Positions 6,512-15,029 of a stretch of 22,514 nucleotides of DNA are shown in pieces. The first letter of the stretch is position 1. Each line of letters starts with the position of its first letter. A program made the translations under genes and the position numbers. Source of the stretch: JBFWYO01 sp050186335 (GTDB taxonomy: Bacteria; Pseudomonadota; Alphaproteobacteria; Bin65); assembly GCA_050186335.1 (NCBI GenBank), contig JBFWYO010000077.1, forward strand, positions 1 to 22,514, written 5' to 3'. The notes beneath the pieces were generated by a model. The model saw nothing but the letters and a program-made list of their open reading frames with translations, was not told the DNA's origin and searched no databases.

Positions 6512-9500
6512 ATGACATTGCCTGAACTTTGCATCCGCCGGCCGGTCATGACCACGCTGCTCATGGCGGCATTCGTGATCTTCGGCATCGTCGCCTATCG
6601 CTCGCTGCCGGTCTCGGAATTGCCGTCGGTCGATTTTCCAACCGTGCAAGTCACCGCTTCGTTGCCGGGCGCCGATCCCGAGACCATGGCCTCGGCCGTC
6701 GCCAAAGTGCTGGAGAACCAGTTCTCGACCATTCCCGGCATCGATTCGATGTCGTCGGTCAGCTCGCTTGGCCAGACCCGCATCACCATTCAGTTCGATC
6801 TCGACCGCAGCATCGACGGCGCCGCGCAGGACGTCCAGGCGGCCATCTCCGCGGTGCAGCGCAAGCTGCCGCAGGACATGCCGAACCCGCCCTCCTACCG
6901 CAAGGTCAACCCGGCCGACCAGCCGGTCTTTTACATTGCCATGACGTCGGCGACGCTGCCGTTGCAGACCGTCAACGAGTATGCCGAGACGATCCTGGCC
7001 CAACGCATCTCGACGATCAGCGGCGTCGCGCAAGTGTTGGTATATGGCTCGCAGAAATTCGCCGTGCGCGTGCAGGTCGACCCGCTGGCTCTCGCGTCGC
7101 GCGGCTATGGCATCGACGAACTCGAGAAAGCCGTCAAACAGGCCAACACCAACCAGCCGACCGGCCAGTTGAGCGGGCCGGATCAGTCGATGGCGGTCCG
7201 CAGCACCGGGCAATTGACCGACATCAGCGAGTTCGCGAACCAGATCGTCGGCTACCGCAACGGCGCGCCGGTGCGCATCAAGGATATCGGGCAGGTCGTC
7301 GCCGGCGTCGAGAACGACAAGGTGGCGAGCTGGTACATCCGCACGGCGGAAAAAGAGGCGTCGCGCGCGATCATCCTGGCGATCCAGCGGCAGCCGAACA
7401 CGAATACGATCGAAGTGGTCGATTCGGTGCGGCAGATCCTGCCGCAGTTCGAGGCGCAATTGCCCGCCTCGATCAAGCTCAACATCCTCTACGACCGCGC
7501 GATGACGATCCGCGAGTCGATTCACGACGTGCAGTTCACCTTGATCCTGGCCTCGGTGCTGGTGATCCTGGTGATCTTCGTGTTCCTGCGCAATCTGTCG
7601 GCGACCATCATCCCGAGCCTCGCCTTGCCGATCTCGGTCATCGGCACGTTCGCGGCGATGAGCATGCTCGGCTTCAGCTTGGACAATCTGTCCCTCCTCG
7701 CGCTTACGTTGGCGGTCGGATTCGTCGTCGACGACGCGATCGTCATGCTGGAAAACATCGTTCGCCATATCGAAAACGGCGAAGAGCCGATGCAGGCCGC
7801 TTTGATCGGCTCGAAGGAAATCTCCTTCACCATCATTTCGATGACCGTCTCGCTGGTGGCGGTCTTCATTCCAGTCATGTTCATGGGCGGCGTGGTCGGG
7901 CGGCTGCTGCACGAGTTTGCCGTCACCATCTCGGCCGCCATTATCGTCTCGGGCATTGTCTCGCTGACGCTGACCCCGATGCTGTGCAGCCGCTTCGTGC
8001 GGCACAGCACGAAGCAGCATGGCGCCTTGTATCGCGGCACCGAGCGCATGTTCGACGCCATGCGCAACGGCTACGACAGCACGCTGCGCGCGGCACTGCG
8101 CCATAAATTCATCGTCTTCCTGATTTTCATCGGCACGATCGTCGCCTCCGGCTACCTGTTCGTCGCCGTGCCCAAGGATTTCCTGCCCAGCGAGGACAGC
8201 GGCCGCGTCGTCATCTTCACCGAAGGCGCACAGGACGCTTCCTTCGATGCGATGATCCGAAATCAGCAGCAGGCCGTGCAGATCGTCATGCGCAATCCAA
8301 ACGTCGCCGCGTTCATGTCGTCGGTCGGCGCCGGCGGGCCGCGCGTGACGCCCAATTCCGGCACCATGTTCCTGCGCCTCAAGCCGCGCAACGAACGCCC
8401 GCAGCACGTCGATCAGATCGTTCAGGATCTGCGTCGGCAGCTCAACACCATCCCCGGAATCCGGGTATTCGTGCAGAACCCGGCCTCGATCAATCTCAGC
8501 GGCATGTCGTCGAAGGCGCAGTATATCTACACGCTCCAGGGCTTCGATCTCGACCAGCTCTACGAATGGGGCGAGAAGATGGAAGCCGCGGTGCGCGCGG
8601 TTCCCGGCCTTGTCGACGTGACCAGCGACCTCGATATCCGCAGCCCTAACCTGTACGTCAACATCGACCGCAACAAGGCGGCCACGATGGGTTTGACCGC
8701 GGAACAGATCGAAGGCGCGCTGGCCAGCGCGTTCGGCTCGCGGCAGATCTCGACGATCTACACCACGTCGAACCAGTATCAGGTCATTCTCGAGTTGATG
8801 CCGCAGTACCGCGCCAGCCCGACGGCGCTCGACAACATCCGAATCCGCTCGGTCGGCGGCCAGCTGGTGCCGCTGCAATCGTTCGCCTCGATCAGCCAGC
8901 GCGTCGGCCCGTTGACGGTCAACCACGCCGGCCAGCTGCCGGCCGTGAGCATCTCGTTCAACCTGGTGCCCGGTCTGGCGCTCGGCGACGCGATCGCCCG
9001 CGTCAAGCAGGTCGAGCGCCAGATCGGCATGCCGGCGTCGATTTCGACCTCGTTCATGGGCACCGCCCAGGCGTTCCAGAAATCGACCCAGGGCCTCGGG
9101 ATGCTGCTGGTGATGGCGATCCTCGTGGTCTACATCGTGCTCGGCATTCTGTACGAGAGCTTCGTGCATCCGCTGACGATCCTGTCAGGCCTGCCCTCCT
9201 CCGCGGTCGGCGCGCTGTTGACGCTGCTGCTGTTCCAGACGCCGCTCAGTCTCTATGCCTTCGTCGGCGTGATCATGCTGGTCGGCATCGTCAAGAAGAA
9301 CGCGATCATGATGATCGACTTCGCGCTGGAAAAAACGCGGACGCACGGCGTTTCGGCCGAAGAAGCGATTTACGAAGCCTGCCTGATCCGCTTCCGGCCG
9401 ATCATGATGACGACGTTCGCGGCCTTGCTCGGTGCCTTGCCGATCGCCATCGGCTTCGGCGCCGGCGCCGAATCGCGCCAGCCGCTGGGCTTCGCCGTGG

Positions 9501-9637
9501 TCGGCGGCCTGGTGCTGTCGCAGTTGCTGACGCTATACATCACGCCGGTGATCTACATCTACCTGGACCGGCTGCAGACCCGCAAAAAGAAGAAACAAGT
9601 CGCCGCGCCTGGACCGGTCACGTCGCCCGCCGAATAG
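6512..9637 (+). CDS. RND multidrug efflux permease (AcrB/MdtB/MdtC-like, HAE1 family)
   Basis: The protein has 1041 aa, full length for the family. It begins MTLPELCIRRPVMTTLL (TM1 and the family's RP motif), has two large periplasmic loops and about twelve membrane helices. The TM4 proton-relay pair is D407-D408 (GFVVDDAIVMLEN) and the TM10 lysine is K929 (IVKKNAIMMIDFAL), so the pump should be active by proton antiport. SELPSVDFPTVQV and the MFMGG-VGRLLHEF element fit MdtB/MdtC- and MuxB-like subgroups, which often form heteromers; here only one permease is encoded, so a homotrimer is likely. The substrate cannot be read from the sequence. An AGAGGG ribosome site lies ahead of ATG 6512. The gene ends 37 bases from the convergent proline-rich protein gene, with no obvious terminator between. 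Confidence 0.96.
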   Translation: MTLPELCIRRPVMTTLLMAAFVIFGIVAYRSLPVSELPSVDFPTVQVTASLPGADPETMASAVAKVLENQFSTIPGIDSMSSVSSLGQTRITIQFDLDRSIDGAAQDVQAAISAVQRKLPQDMPNPPSYRKVNPADQPVFYIAMTSATLPLQTVNEYAETILAQRISTISGVAQVLVYGSQKFAVRVQVDPLALASRGYGIDELEKAVKQANTNQPTGQLSGPDQSMAVRSTGQLTDISEFANQIVGYRNGAPVRIKDIGQVVAGVENDKVASWYIRTAEKEASRAIILAIQRQPNTNTIEVVDSVRQILPQFEAQLPASIKLNILYDRAMTIRESIHDVQFTLILASVLVILVIFVFLRNLSATIIPSLALPISVIGTFAAMSMLGFSLDNLSLLALTLAVGFVVDDAIVMLENIVRHIENGEEPMQAALIGSKEISFTIISMTVSLVAVFIPVMFMGGVVGRLLHEFAVTISAAIIVSGIVSLTLTPMLCSRFVRHSTKQHGALYRGTERMFDAMRNGYDSTLRAALRHKFIVFLIFIGTIVASGYLFVAVPKDFLPSEDSGRVVIFTEGAQDASFDAMIRNQQQAVQIVMRNPNVAAFMSSVGAGGPRVTPNSGTMFLRLKPRNERPQHVDQIVQDLRRQLNTIPGIRVFVQNPASINLSGMSSKAQYIYTLQGFDLDQLYEWGEKMEAAVRAVPGLVDVTSDLDIRSPNLYVNIDRNKAATMGLTAEQIEGALASAFGSRQISTIYTTSNQYQVILELMPQYRASPTALDNIRIRSVGGQLVPLQSFASISQRVGPLTVNHAGQLPAVSISFNLVPGLALGDAIARVKQVERQIGMPASISTSFMGTAQAFQKSTQGLGMLLVMAILVVYIVLGILYESFVHPLTILSGLPSSAVGALLTLLLFQTPLSLYAFVGVIMLVGIVKKNAIMMIDFALEKTRTHGVSAEEAIYEACLIRFRPIMMTTFAALLGALPIAIGFGAGAESRQPLGFAVVGGLVLSQLLTLYITPVIYIYLDRLQTRKKKKQVAAPGPVTSPAE

Positions 9638-9674
9638 CAGCGGCGCTTCCGGCGTTGGCGTTTGCGCGGCCGCC

Positions 9675-10352
9675 TCAGCGCTTGCGCTTGCGTTCGACGA
9701 AAATCTCGACCTCGCCCGGCCGATAGGGCTGCACGTACCCGTACGGCCGATGATCGTAATAGCGCGGTTGCGCGAACCGGCGCTGGGCCCAGTGCGCGTA
9801 AACTTGCGCTGGGTAATAGGCGGGCGGCGGATAAAACACCGGCGGCGGCCGGTAGGAATACGGCACGACGGCCGGCGGTACCGTAGCGGTATCGGTTTCG
9901 TCGTCCGGCGGCGCGGGGTTCGGCGCGAAATCGTCCGACTCAAACCGATGTGGATCGGCGATGTTCGGCTCCGTCCCGTATGGACGCGGCGGCTGAACCA
10001 TCGCCGGCGGCGGCTCGCGCTGAACCTGATCGCTGAGGATGCCGGGATCCTCCGCCATCGATTGACGCGGTGGTCGGGCGGCTTTTTTCGTCGGCGCTTG
10101 CGGCTGATTCGGATTGATCGGGCCGGTCGATTCGGGAATCGGATCGCTTTTCCGGGCCTGCGGCGGCGTCAGCGGAATCGGTATTTTCGTGCGGGGCTGA
10201 AATTGCGGCGGTGGCGGCCGCCGATCCGGCTCAGCGCGATACTGATCGTAACCGTCGTCGTCCTCCGGCCACAGCGCCTGTCCGCCCGCATCGCCGGCGA
10301 CGGCCATACCGAGCGCGCAAATCGAAGCCAAGAACCCCATATTCCGCGTCAT
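9675..10352 (-). CDS. Exported proline-rich protein of unknown function
   Basis: I recognise no family. The protein has 225 aa from ATG 10352, chosen because GGGAGG lies just upstream and a signal peptide follows at once (TRNMGFLASICALGMAVAG, probable cleavage after AGGQA). The mature part is acidic and proline-rich (RRPPPPQFQP, PPPAMVQPP). It then becomes a Tyr/Pro-rich tail (PYSYRPPPVFYPPPAYYPAQVYAHW) and a basic end (VERKRKR). The composition points to an unstructured periplasmic or surface protein that may span or bind the envelope. The frame continues upstream to 10388 without support. It is the last gene of a long minus-strand run, 101 bases behind the CapA-like gene, with a hairpin (10401-10419) in that gap. 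Codon usage is like the neighbours, so it is probably real. Confidence 0.68.
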   Translation of the reverse strand: MTRNMGFLASICALGMAVAGDAGGQALWPEDDDGYDQYRAEPDRRPPPPQFQPRTKIPIPLTPPQARKSDPIPESTGPINPNQPQAPTKKAARPPRQSMAEDPGILSDQVQREPPPAMVQPPRPYGTEPNIADPHRFESDDFAPNPAPPDDETDTATVPPAVVPYSYRPPPVFYPPPAYYPAQVYAHWAQRRFAQPRYYDHRPYGYVQPYRPGEVEIFVERKRKR

Positions 10353-10400
10353 CGCATCCTCCCCAGGACACATTCGAGCGGCAAACAATCAGCATGCACG

Positions 10401-10419
10401 CCTGCGGCTGAACCGCAGG
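10401..10419 (-). other. Perfect hairpin upstream of the proline-rich protein gene
   Basis: CCTGCGG-CTGAA-CCGCAGG is a 7-bp perfect stem with a 5-base loop, between the CapA-like stop and the next minus-strand start at 10352. No T-tract follows on either strand, so it is not a classical terminator. It may be a leader structure or an operator. The flanking 10436-10456 stretch is AT-rich and could hold a promoter. Confidence 0.4.
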
Positions 10420-10453
10420 TGAATGCCGGAGCGATATAAAAATCTATTTTAAA

Positions 10454-11473
10454 TCAATCGTTTAGGGGTCGACCGGGAAGATCCAGTCGCAGCGCGACGG
10501 TATCGGCGGCGGATTCGGTCACCAGTTCGGTGCCCAACTCGCGGCTGAGCGCGATCATGCGCTCAACGATCGCGACGGCGGTCGCATCACGCGCCAAGCC
10601 GATCGGCAACGGCTTTTGCCGAACCGGCACCATGCGCAACCGCACCGGTCGCGCGTCTTCGACTTCGAGCAGGAACACGAAGCTCCAATTGTCGGGCAGG
10701 AACGGAAACTTCCAGTAATCGTCGATCATGTTGCCGGTGTCGTACATGATCAGACCGCCGTTGTAGTATTCGACGCCTTGCACCAGATGCGCCGAATGAC
10801 CGTGCAGCACATCGACTCCGGCGTCGATCGCAGCGTGCGCAAAATCCTTGAAGCGTTGGATCGGCCGCTGGCGCATGTTCGGACCCCAGTGCAGCGACAG
10901 CACCACGAGTTGCGCACCCTGCCCGCGCGCATCGCGCACTGCGCGCGCAACGCGCGTCAACCCGTCGCCGCCGAGGTCGAACCGCATGAAGTTCGTCCCG
11001 GGCCGTTTCGTCCTGGCGGCGAATTCCGGCAGGTTGTCGGTCGCCGACAGGGCGCCGATCTTGAGGCCGGATACGTCGAATATGACCGGCCGGTCCGCGT
11101 CGAGCGCCGTTTCGCCTGCCCCGGCGTGCGCGATCTTGGCGCCGTCGAGCGCGCGCAGCGTGTCGTGCAGGCCGCGGATGCCGAAATCCAGCATGTGATT
11201 GTTCGCCAGGCTGACGAAGCGCACATTGGCCTTATGCAGGGCGTCGACGGCCCGCGGATCGGCGCGGAAGTGATAGGTCTTGATTCCGTATTGCCGATAG
11301 AACCGCTGGCGCGTGATCGGACATTCCAGATTCGCGAACGTGCCGTCGGCGCCGTGCAGCAGCGGCAGGACGTCGCCCCAGATCTCCGCGGCCAGCCCCT
11401 TGCGCAGGCGTCGCGACACGCCGCGCCCCAGCATGACATCGCCGACAAAGGCTAAACGGATCGGCACGGCCAT
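10454..11473 (-). CDS. CapA/PgsA-type metallophosphatase-fold protein (poly-gamma-glutamate synthesis family)
   Basis: The protein has 339 aa. The order of metal-site motifs of the CapA fold is complete: AFVGDVMLGR (9-17), FANLECPIT (47-54), SLANNHMLDFG (88-98), LSLHWGPN (192-199), VLHGHSAH (222-229) and IMYDTGN (242-248). In Bacillus, CapA/PgsA assists poly-gamma-glutamate export, but most proteobacterial members have no proven role. Here there is no signal peptide or membrane helix, and no CapB/CapC ligase nearby, so a capsule role is doubtful and a cytoplasmic phosphoesterase is as likely. The start at ATG 11473 is chosen because homology begins at once (MAVPIRLAFVGD); a longer frame to 11587 would overlap the methyltransferase gene. 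The ribosome site is weak. The gene lies 85 bases behind that gene on the same strand. Confidence 0.88.
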   Translation of the reverse strand: MAVPIRLAFVGDVMLGRGVSRRLRKGLAAEIWGDVLPLLHGADGTFANLECPITRQRFYRQYGIKTYHFRADPRAVDALHKANVRFVSLANNHMLDFGIRGLHDTLRALDGAKIAHAGAGETALDADRPVIFDVSGLKIGALSATDNLPEFAARTKRPGTNFMRFDLGGDGLTRVARAVRDARGQGAQLVVLSLHWGPNMRQRPIQRFKDFAHAAIDAGVDVLHGHSAHLVQGVEYYNGGLIMYDTGNMIDDYWKFPFLPDNWSFVFLLEVEDARPVRLRMVPVRQKPLPIGLARDATAVAIVERMIALSRELGTELVTESAADTVALRLDLPGRPLND

Positions 11474-11558
11474 GGCGTCGCTGGTCTCGTTCGGTTGGCT
11501 CGACGCGCAAGCGTATCGGTTTTCGCTCTTGCGGCAAATTGGGCTGGCCGGCTCGGCT

Positions 11559-13052
11559 TCAGCCGATCGAATACATCTCGACCGCAACCAGCGGACTGTC
11601 GGCCTGCCAAAGCGCCGGATTCAGATTGTCCGGCGTCGCCGCGGCCAGCAGGTCATGCGGCTGGGGCGCGGATTGCGCGCCGGTTGCCATTCGCATCAGC
11701 TGCCAACGCCGTTCGAGGAACGAAGAATGGAAGACGCTCGATCGGTTCCGCTCGATGAAATTGACGGTTGCATCATTGCTGAAGTAGCTCGAATGCGCGC
11801 GCAGGCGCTCGAATTCGGTAAACAGGCCGGCCGCCAGCCATTCGGAAAAGCGGCCGCCGCTGTCCCAATTCTCGGACCGGACCGACGGCGCCAGAAACAT
11901 CTCGGTCAGCCGGAGCCGCTCGCCGCGTTTGACCGCGTTCAGCAATCCGGTGAACAGATTGTAGGCGTCGACCCGTCGGCCGATGTCTGCGGCGACGCGC
12001 GCCGAAGAAAGCGCTTGCGGGTGCGGAATATTGTCGCCCTCGTAGCCGCGCAGCAGGCGATCCGCCTCGGCCAACGCCGCCCAACGATGCGCGGCGCCGG
12101 CGTTCTCGTCGCGCGAGGCGGCGTACAAATTCAGGGCGCGACGATAGGTATCGTCGGCGATGTGATTGGGACGCGCGGCAAACCGGTTCATCTGCGCCTG
12201 CAACGGGCCGAAGTACGGCATCGGCGCAAGCAGCTTCAGCCACGCATCCGGTGCCGGTTCGGCCGGCGGCGCGGTTTCGCGCACGAGCAGCTGGCGCGCT
12301 TGCAGTTGCGCGGCGCGATCCGGCTTGCAGGCGAAAACATTGATCAGATATGCGTCGCGCGTCGCCGCGTCGAACGGCACCAATATGTTCAGCGCCGGCA
12401 CATGGCGGAACACATCGTATCCGAGCGCCTGCAATGCGTCGGCGATGGCAGGTTGATAGGTTACGCCTTGGACGATTTCGGTCATCACCAGCGGCGAGTG
12501 GTCGGCGAAGATTCGGTGTCCCGCGGCGATGATGCGCGGCTCCAGGCCTTCCGCGTCCAGTTTGACGAAATCGATCGGGCGGTCGCCGAACGATCCCGCC
12601 AGCCGATCCAGCGTTTCGACCGATACGCGTTCGCCGAATACCTCATCGCCGCCGAGTTGGCCGAGCTCCGTATCGCCCGGGTTTGCCAGAACCTGCTCGC
12701 CGGGCGCATCGGACAGCGCGTGCGCGAAAACCTCAACATGGGCAAGGCCGTTGCGTTGCAGCGTGGCCAGCAGATGCGTGCGGGGCACCGCCGCCGGCTC
12801 GAACGCCCAAACCTTCCCCGCGGGCCCGGTGGCGCGGCCCAGCGCCGAAGTATACAGGCCGAAACTGGCGCCGATGTCGATCGCGGCCTGGCCTGGCTGC
12901 ACGGCCTTGCGCACGAAGCCGATCTCGGATTCGAACCAATCCTCCTGTTCGAGCAGGACGTAGGTCGTCAAACGGCGAATCACGTTCGGCACGCAAATCT
13001 CGCTGCCGTCGTGGATGCGCACGAACACGGAATTGGGCGGCTGTTCGGTCAT
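11559..13052 (-). CDS. FkbM-type SAM-dependent methyltransferase with an extra C-terminal helical domain
   Basis: The protein has 497 aa, about twice a typical FkbM domain. Residues about 50-240 form the methyltransferase: motif I AIDIGASFGLYTSALG (57-72), the acidic end of strand 2 with FEP (84-86), and the FkbM hallmark DFVKLDAEGLEP (161-172), then VMTEIV. Known FkbM enzymes methylate hydroxyl groups on sugars or polyketides. Residues about 265-497 match nothing I know: helical, rich in Ala, Arg and Leu, with stretches such as DTYRRALNLYAASRDENA and a terminal segment ending MYSIG. It may bind a glycan carrier or partner. It follows tRNA-Glu and precedes the CapA-like gene, which hints at surface polysaccharide work. 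The ribosome site is poor; the ATG at 13052 is the only reasonable start. Confidence 0.87.
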   Translation of the reverse strand: MTEQPPNSVFVRIHDGSEICVPNVIRRLTTYVLLEQEDWFESEIGFVRKAVQPGQAAIDIGASFGLYTSALGRATGPAGKVWAFEPAAVPRTHLLATLQRNGLAHVEVFAHALSDAPGEQVLANPGDTELGQLGGDEVFGERVSVETLDRLAGSFGDRPIDFVKLDAEGLEPRIIAAGHRIFADHSPLVMTEIVQGVTYQPAIADALQALGYDVFRHVPALNILVPFDAATRDAYLINVFACKPDRAAQLQARQLLVRETAPPAEPAPDAWLKLLAPMPYFGPLQAQMNRFAARPNHIADDTYRRALNLYAASRDENAGAAHRWAALAEADRLLRGYEGDNIPHPQALSSARVAADIGRRVDAYNLFTGLLNAVKRGERLRLTEMFLAPSVRSENWDSGGRFSEWLAAGLFTEFERLRAHSSYFSNDATVNFIERNRSSVFHSSFLERRWQLMRMATGAQSAPQPHDLLAAATPDNLNPALWQADSPLVAVEMYSIG

Positions 13053-13101
13053 GAATTTTGGCGCGGCGTTGTCCGGCGATGCGGCGGAACGCCGCCGAAG
13101 G

Positions 13102-13177
13102 TGGCGACCCCTACGGGATTCGAACCCGTGTTACCTGCGTGAAAGGCAGGTGTCCTAGGCCTCTAGACGAAGGGGTC
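13102..13177 (-). tRNA. tRNA-Glu (anticodon UUC)
   Basis: The 76-base gene includes an encoded CCA (13104-13102). The acceptor stem GACCCCT pairs with AGGGGTC and the discriminator is G. The D-arm sequence GTCTAGAGGCCTAGGAC, anticodon arm CCTGC-CTTTCAC-GCAGG and T-arm ACGGG-TTCGAAT-CCCGT are all intact. The anticodon TTC is at 13143-13141. The whole closely resembles E. coli tRNA-Glu. It is on the same strand as recJ upstream and fkbM downstream. No clear poly-T terminator follows it. Confidence 0.98.
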
Positions 13178-13191
13178 CCCGGAAGGAGAGT

Positions 13192-13220
13192 GACCTACTG
13201 GGATGGGCGAGGAAAATCAA
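13192..13220 (-). promoter_or_regulatory. Possible promoter for tRNA-Glu
   Basis: On the minus strand TTGATT (13220-13215) and TAGGTC (13197-13192) are separated by exactly 17 bases, which would start transcription about 8 bases before the mature tRNA. The -10 is poor, so this is tentative. It would let the tRNA be made independently of the recJ operon. Confidence 0.35.
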
Positions 13221-13254
13221 GGCTTTCCTGGAGCCCGGATGTCGCGGCCGGCGG

Positions 13255-15024
13255 TCAATGCGCGGGCGCCGCGTCGTCGATGAAAAACTGCACGTCCGAC
13301 CGCCCCTGGTAGTCGTCCGGCCGCAAATGGCCGGCCAGATGCAGCACGCCGCCCTTGGCGTTGAGGAGCGCCTGCCCGAGCGGCGATTCGACCGCCCGGA
13401 ACGCGATCGCCTTGAGCCGCCCGCCGCCCTCGCCGGCCAGAAAACAGCGCACGTGCTGCGTCCCGACCACATCGGCCTTGGCGATGCGCACCGCGGGCAG
13501 GGCGAAGCGCGGTTCGGCGTTGCCGGCGCCGAACGGTCCGATCCGTTCGATCAATTCGCAAAAATCGGGCGTCGCCGCCTCGACGCTGATGGCGCCGTCA
13601 ACGCCCAGGCTCGGCCGCAGCATCGGGTCGTCGGCCGCGCGCTGCAACCGCTCGCTGAGAAACGCGCGCAACTGCTCGATCTTGTCCACCGCCACGGTCA
13701 AACCCGCGGCCATCTTGTGACCGCCACCATTGATCAGCAATCCGGCCTGGCGCGCGGCGATGATCGCGGCGCCCAGATCGAGGCCCTGGATCGACCGACC
13801 GGAACCTTTGCCGACGCCGTCCTTGATCGCGATCACGCAAGACGGTCGGTTGAAACGCTCGACCAGGCGCGCGGCGACGATCCCGACGACGCCGGGATGC
13901 CAGCCGTCCTTGGCCACCAACACCAGCGCGTTCGCATTGTCGCGACGGCGTTCGGCTTCGATCAGCGCTTCGGTCAATACGCTGGCTTCGATCGCCTGGC
14001 GCTCCTTGTTCAATTTGTCCAGCCGTTGCGCGAGCGGCGCCGCGGCGGCCGCATCTTCGGCCAGCAACAGGCGCACGCCCAGATCCGACTCGCCGATGCG
14101 GCCGCCGGCGTTGACGCGCGGGCCGAAAATGAAGCCGGCATGATAGGCGCCGGGTTTCGACCGCACCGCGGCCACGTCGGCCAACGCCGCAAGGCCCGGA
14201 TTGTCGCGCCTTGCCATGATCTTAAGGCCCTGCGTGACCAGCGCGCGATTGAGCCCGGTCAGCGGCACCACGTCGCAAATCGTACCCAGCGCCACCAGAT
14301 CGAGCCAGTTGAGCAAGTCCGGCTCGGCGCGGTCGCGGAACCGGCCTTCGGCGCGCAGCGCGCGATTGAGCCCGATCAGAAGGAGAAACGTCACGCCGAC
14401 CGCGGCGAGATTCTTATGCGGGCTGGTTTCATCCAATCGGTTCGGATTGACGATCGCCCACGCGTCCGGAAGTTTCGGTTCGGCCGCATGGTGATCGACG
14501 ACGATGACGTCCAAGCCGGCTCTGCTGCCCGCGGCCAGGGCTTCGTGCGCCGAGATGCCACAATCGACGGTCACGACCACACGAATTCCGTCGGCCGCGA
14601 GTTTCCGCAGCGCGGCTTCATTGGGTCCGTAGCCTTCTTTCTGGCGATCGGGAATGTAGGTCACCAGCGTAGCGCCGACGGCTGCGAAATAGCGCGCCAG
14701 AAGCGCCGCCGAGGTGGCGCCGTCGACATCGTAATCGCCGAACACGGCGACCGGCTCGCGCGCCTTCAGCGCGGCGACCAGACGGGCCACCGCCTTGTCG
14801 AGATCGAGCAGATGCGATGGGTCCGGCAGCGCCTGGCGCAAGGTCGGCGCCAGGAACGCCGGCGCCTCGTCGACGCCGACGCCGCGCGCCGCCAGAATGC
14901 GCCCGACGATTTCGGGCAAGTCCAGGCGTTGCGACAGCGTCAGAGCCGCGCGCTCGTCGCCGCCGCGCGTACGCCATATCTTACCGAGCAACGATCGTTC
15001 GACGCCGAGAAACGGAGCGTCCAT
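13255..15024 (-). CDS. recJ: Single-stranded-DNA-specific 5'-3' exonuclease RecJ
   Basis: The protein has 589 aa from ATG 15024, normal for RecJ. DHH-family motifs are in order: VFGDYDVDG (94-102), VTVDCGIS (151-158) and VVDHH (175-179), with D251 in TICDVVP. The DHHA1 part contains INGGGHKMAAG, and the C-terminal OB-like domain ends near SDVQFFIDD. RecJ degrades single-stranded DNA in recombination, mismatch and excision repair, using Mn2+ or Mg2+ held by the Asp/His motifs. A TTG nine bases upstream overlaps the glpX stop and could also serve as start; ATG was preferred. With only five bases between the glpX stop and this ATG, translational coupling is likely. The tRNA-Glu gene follows 77 bases downstream. 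Confidence 0.96.
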   Translation of the reverse strand: MDAPFLGVERSLLGKIWRTRGGDERAALTLSQRLDLPEIVGRILAARGVGVDEAPAFLAPTLRQALPDPSHLLDLDKAVARLVAALKAREPVAVFGDYDVDGATSAALLARYFAAVGATLVTYIPDRQKEGYGPNEAALRKLAADGIRVVVTVDCGISAHEALAAGSRAGLDVIVVDHHAAEPKLPDAWAIVNPNRLDETSPHKNLAAVGVTFLLLIGLNRALRAEGRFRDRAEPDLLNWLDLVALGTICDVVPLTGLNRALVTQGLKIMARRDNPGLAALADVAAVRSKPGAYHAGFIFGPRVNAGGRIGESDLGVRLLLAEDAAAAAPLAQRLDKLNKERQAIEASVLTEALIEAERRRDNANALVLVAKDGWHPGVVGIVAARLVERFNRPSCVIAIKDGVGKGSGRSIQGLDLGAAIIAARQAGLLINGGGHKMAAGLTVAVDKIEQLRAFLSERLQRAADDPMLRPSLGVDGAISVEAATPDFCELIERIGPFGAGNAEPRFALPAVRIAKADVVGTQHVRCFLAGEGGGRLKAIAFRAVESPLGQALLNAKGGVLHLAGHLRPDDYQGRSDVQFFIDDAAPAH

Positions 15025-15029
15025 TGCGC

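Noticed and set aside
5282..9169. A 1295-codon open frame on the minus strand, opposite the efflux genes
   Set aside because: It is antisense to two clearly recognised RND genes and rich in Arg, Asp, His and Gly with no domain. Long antisense frames are a normal by-product of GC-rich codon use.
13081..13095. Hairpin GCGGC/GCCGC just beyond tRNA-Glu
   Set aside because: The stem is only 5 bp with no T-run, so it is not supported as a terminator.
11313..13142. A 609-codon plus-strand frame ending over the tRNA
   Set aside because: It lies opposite fkbM and the start of the CapA-like gene and even crosses tRNA-Glu. It is not plausible as a gene.
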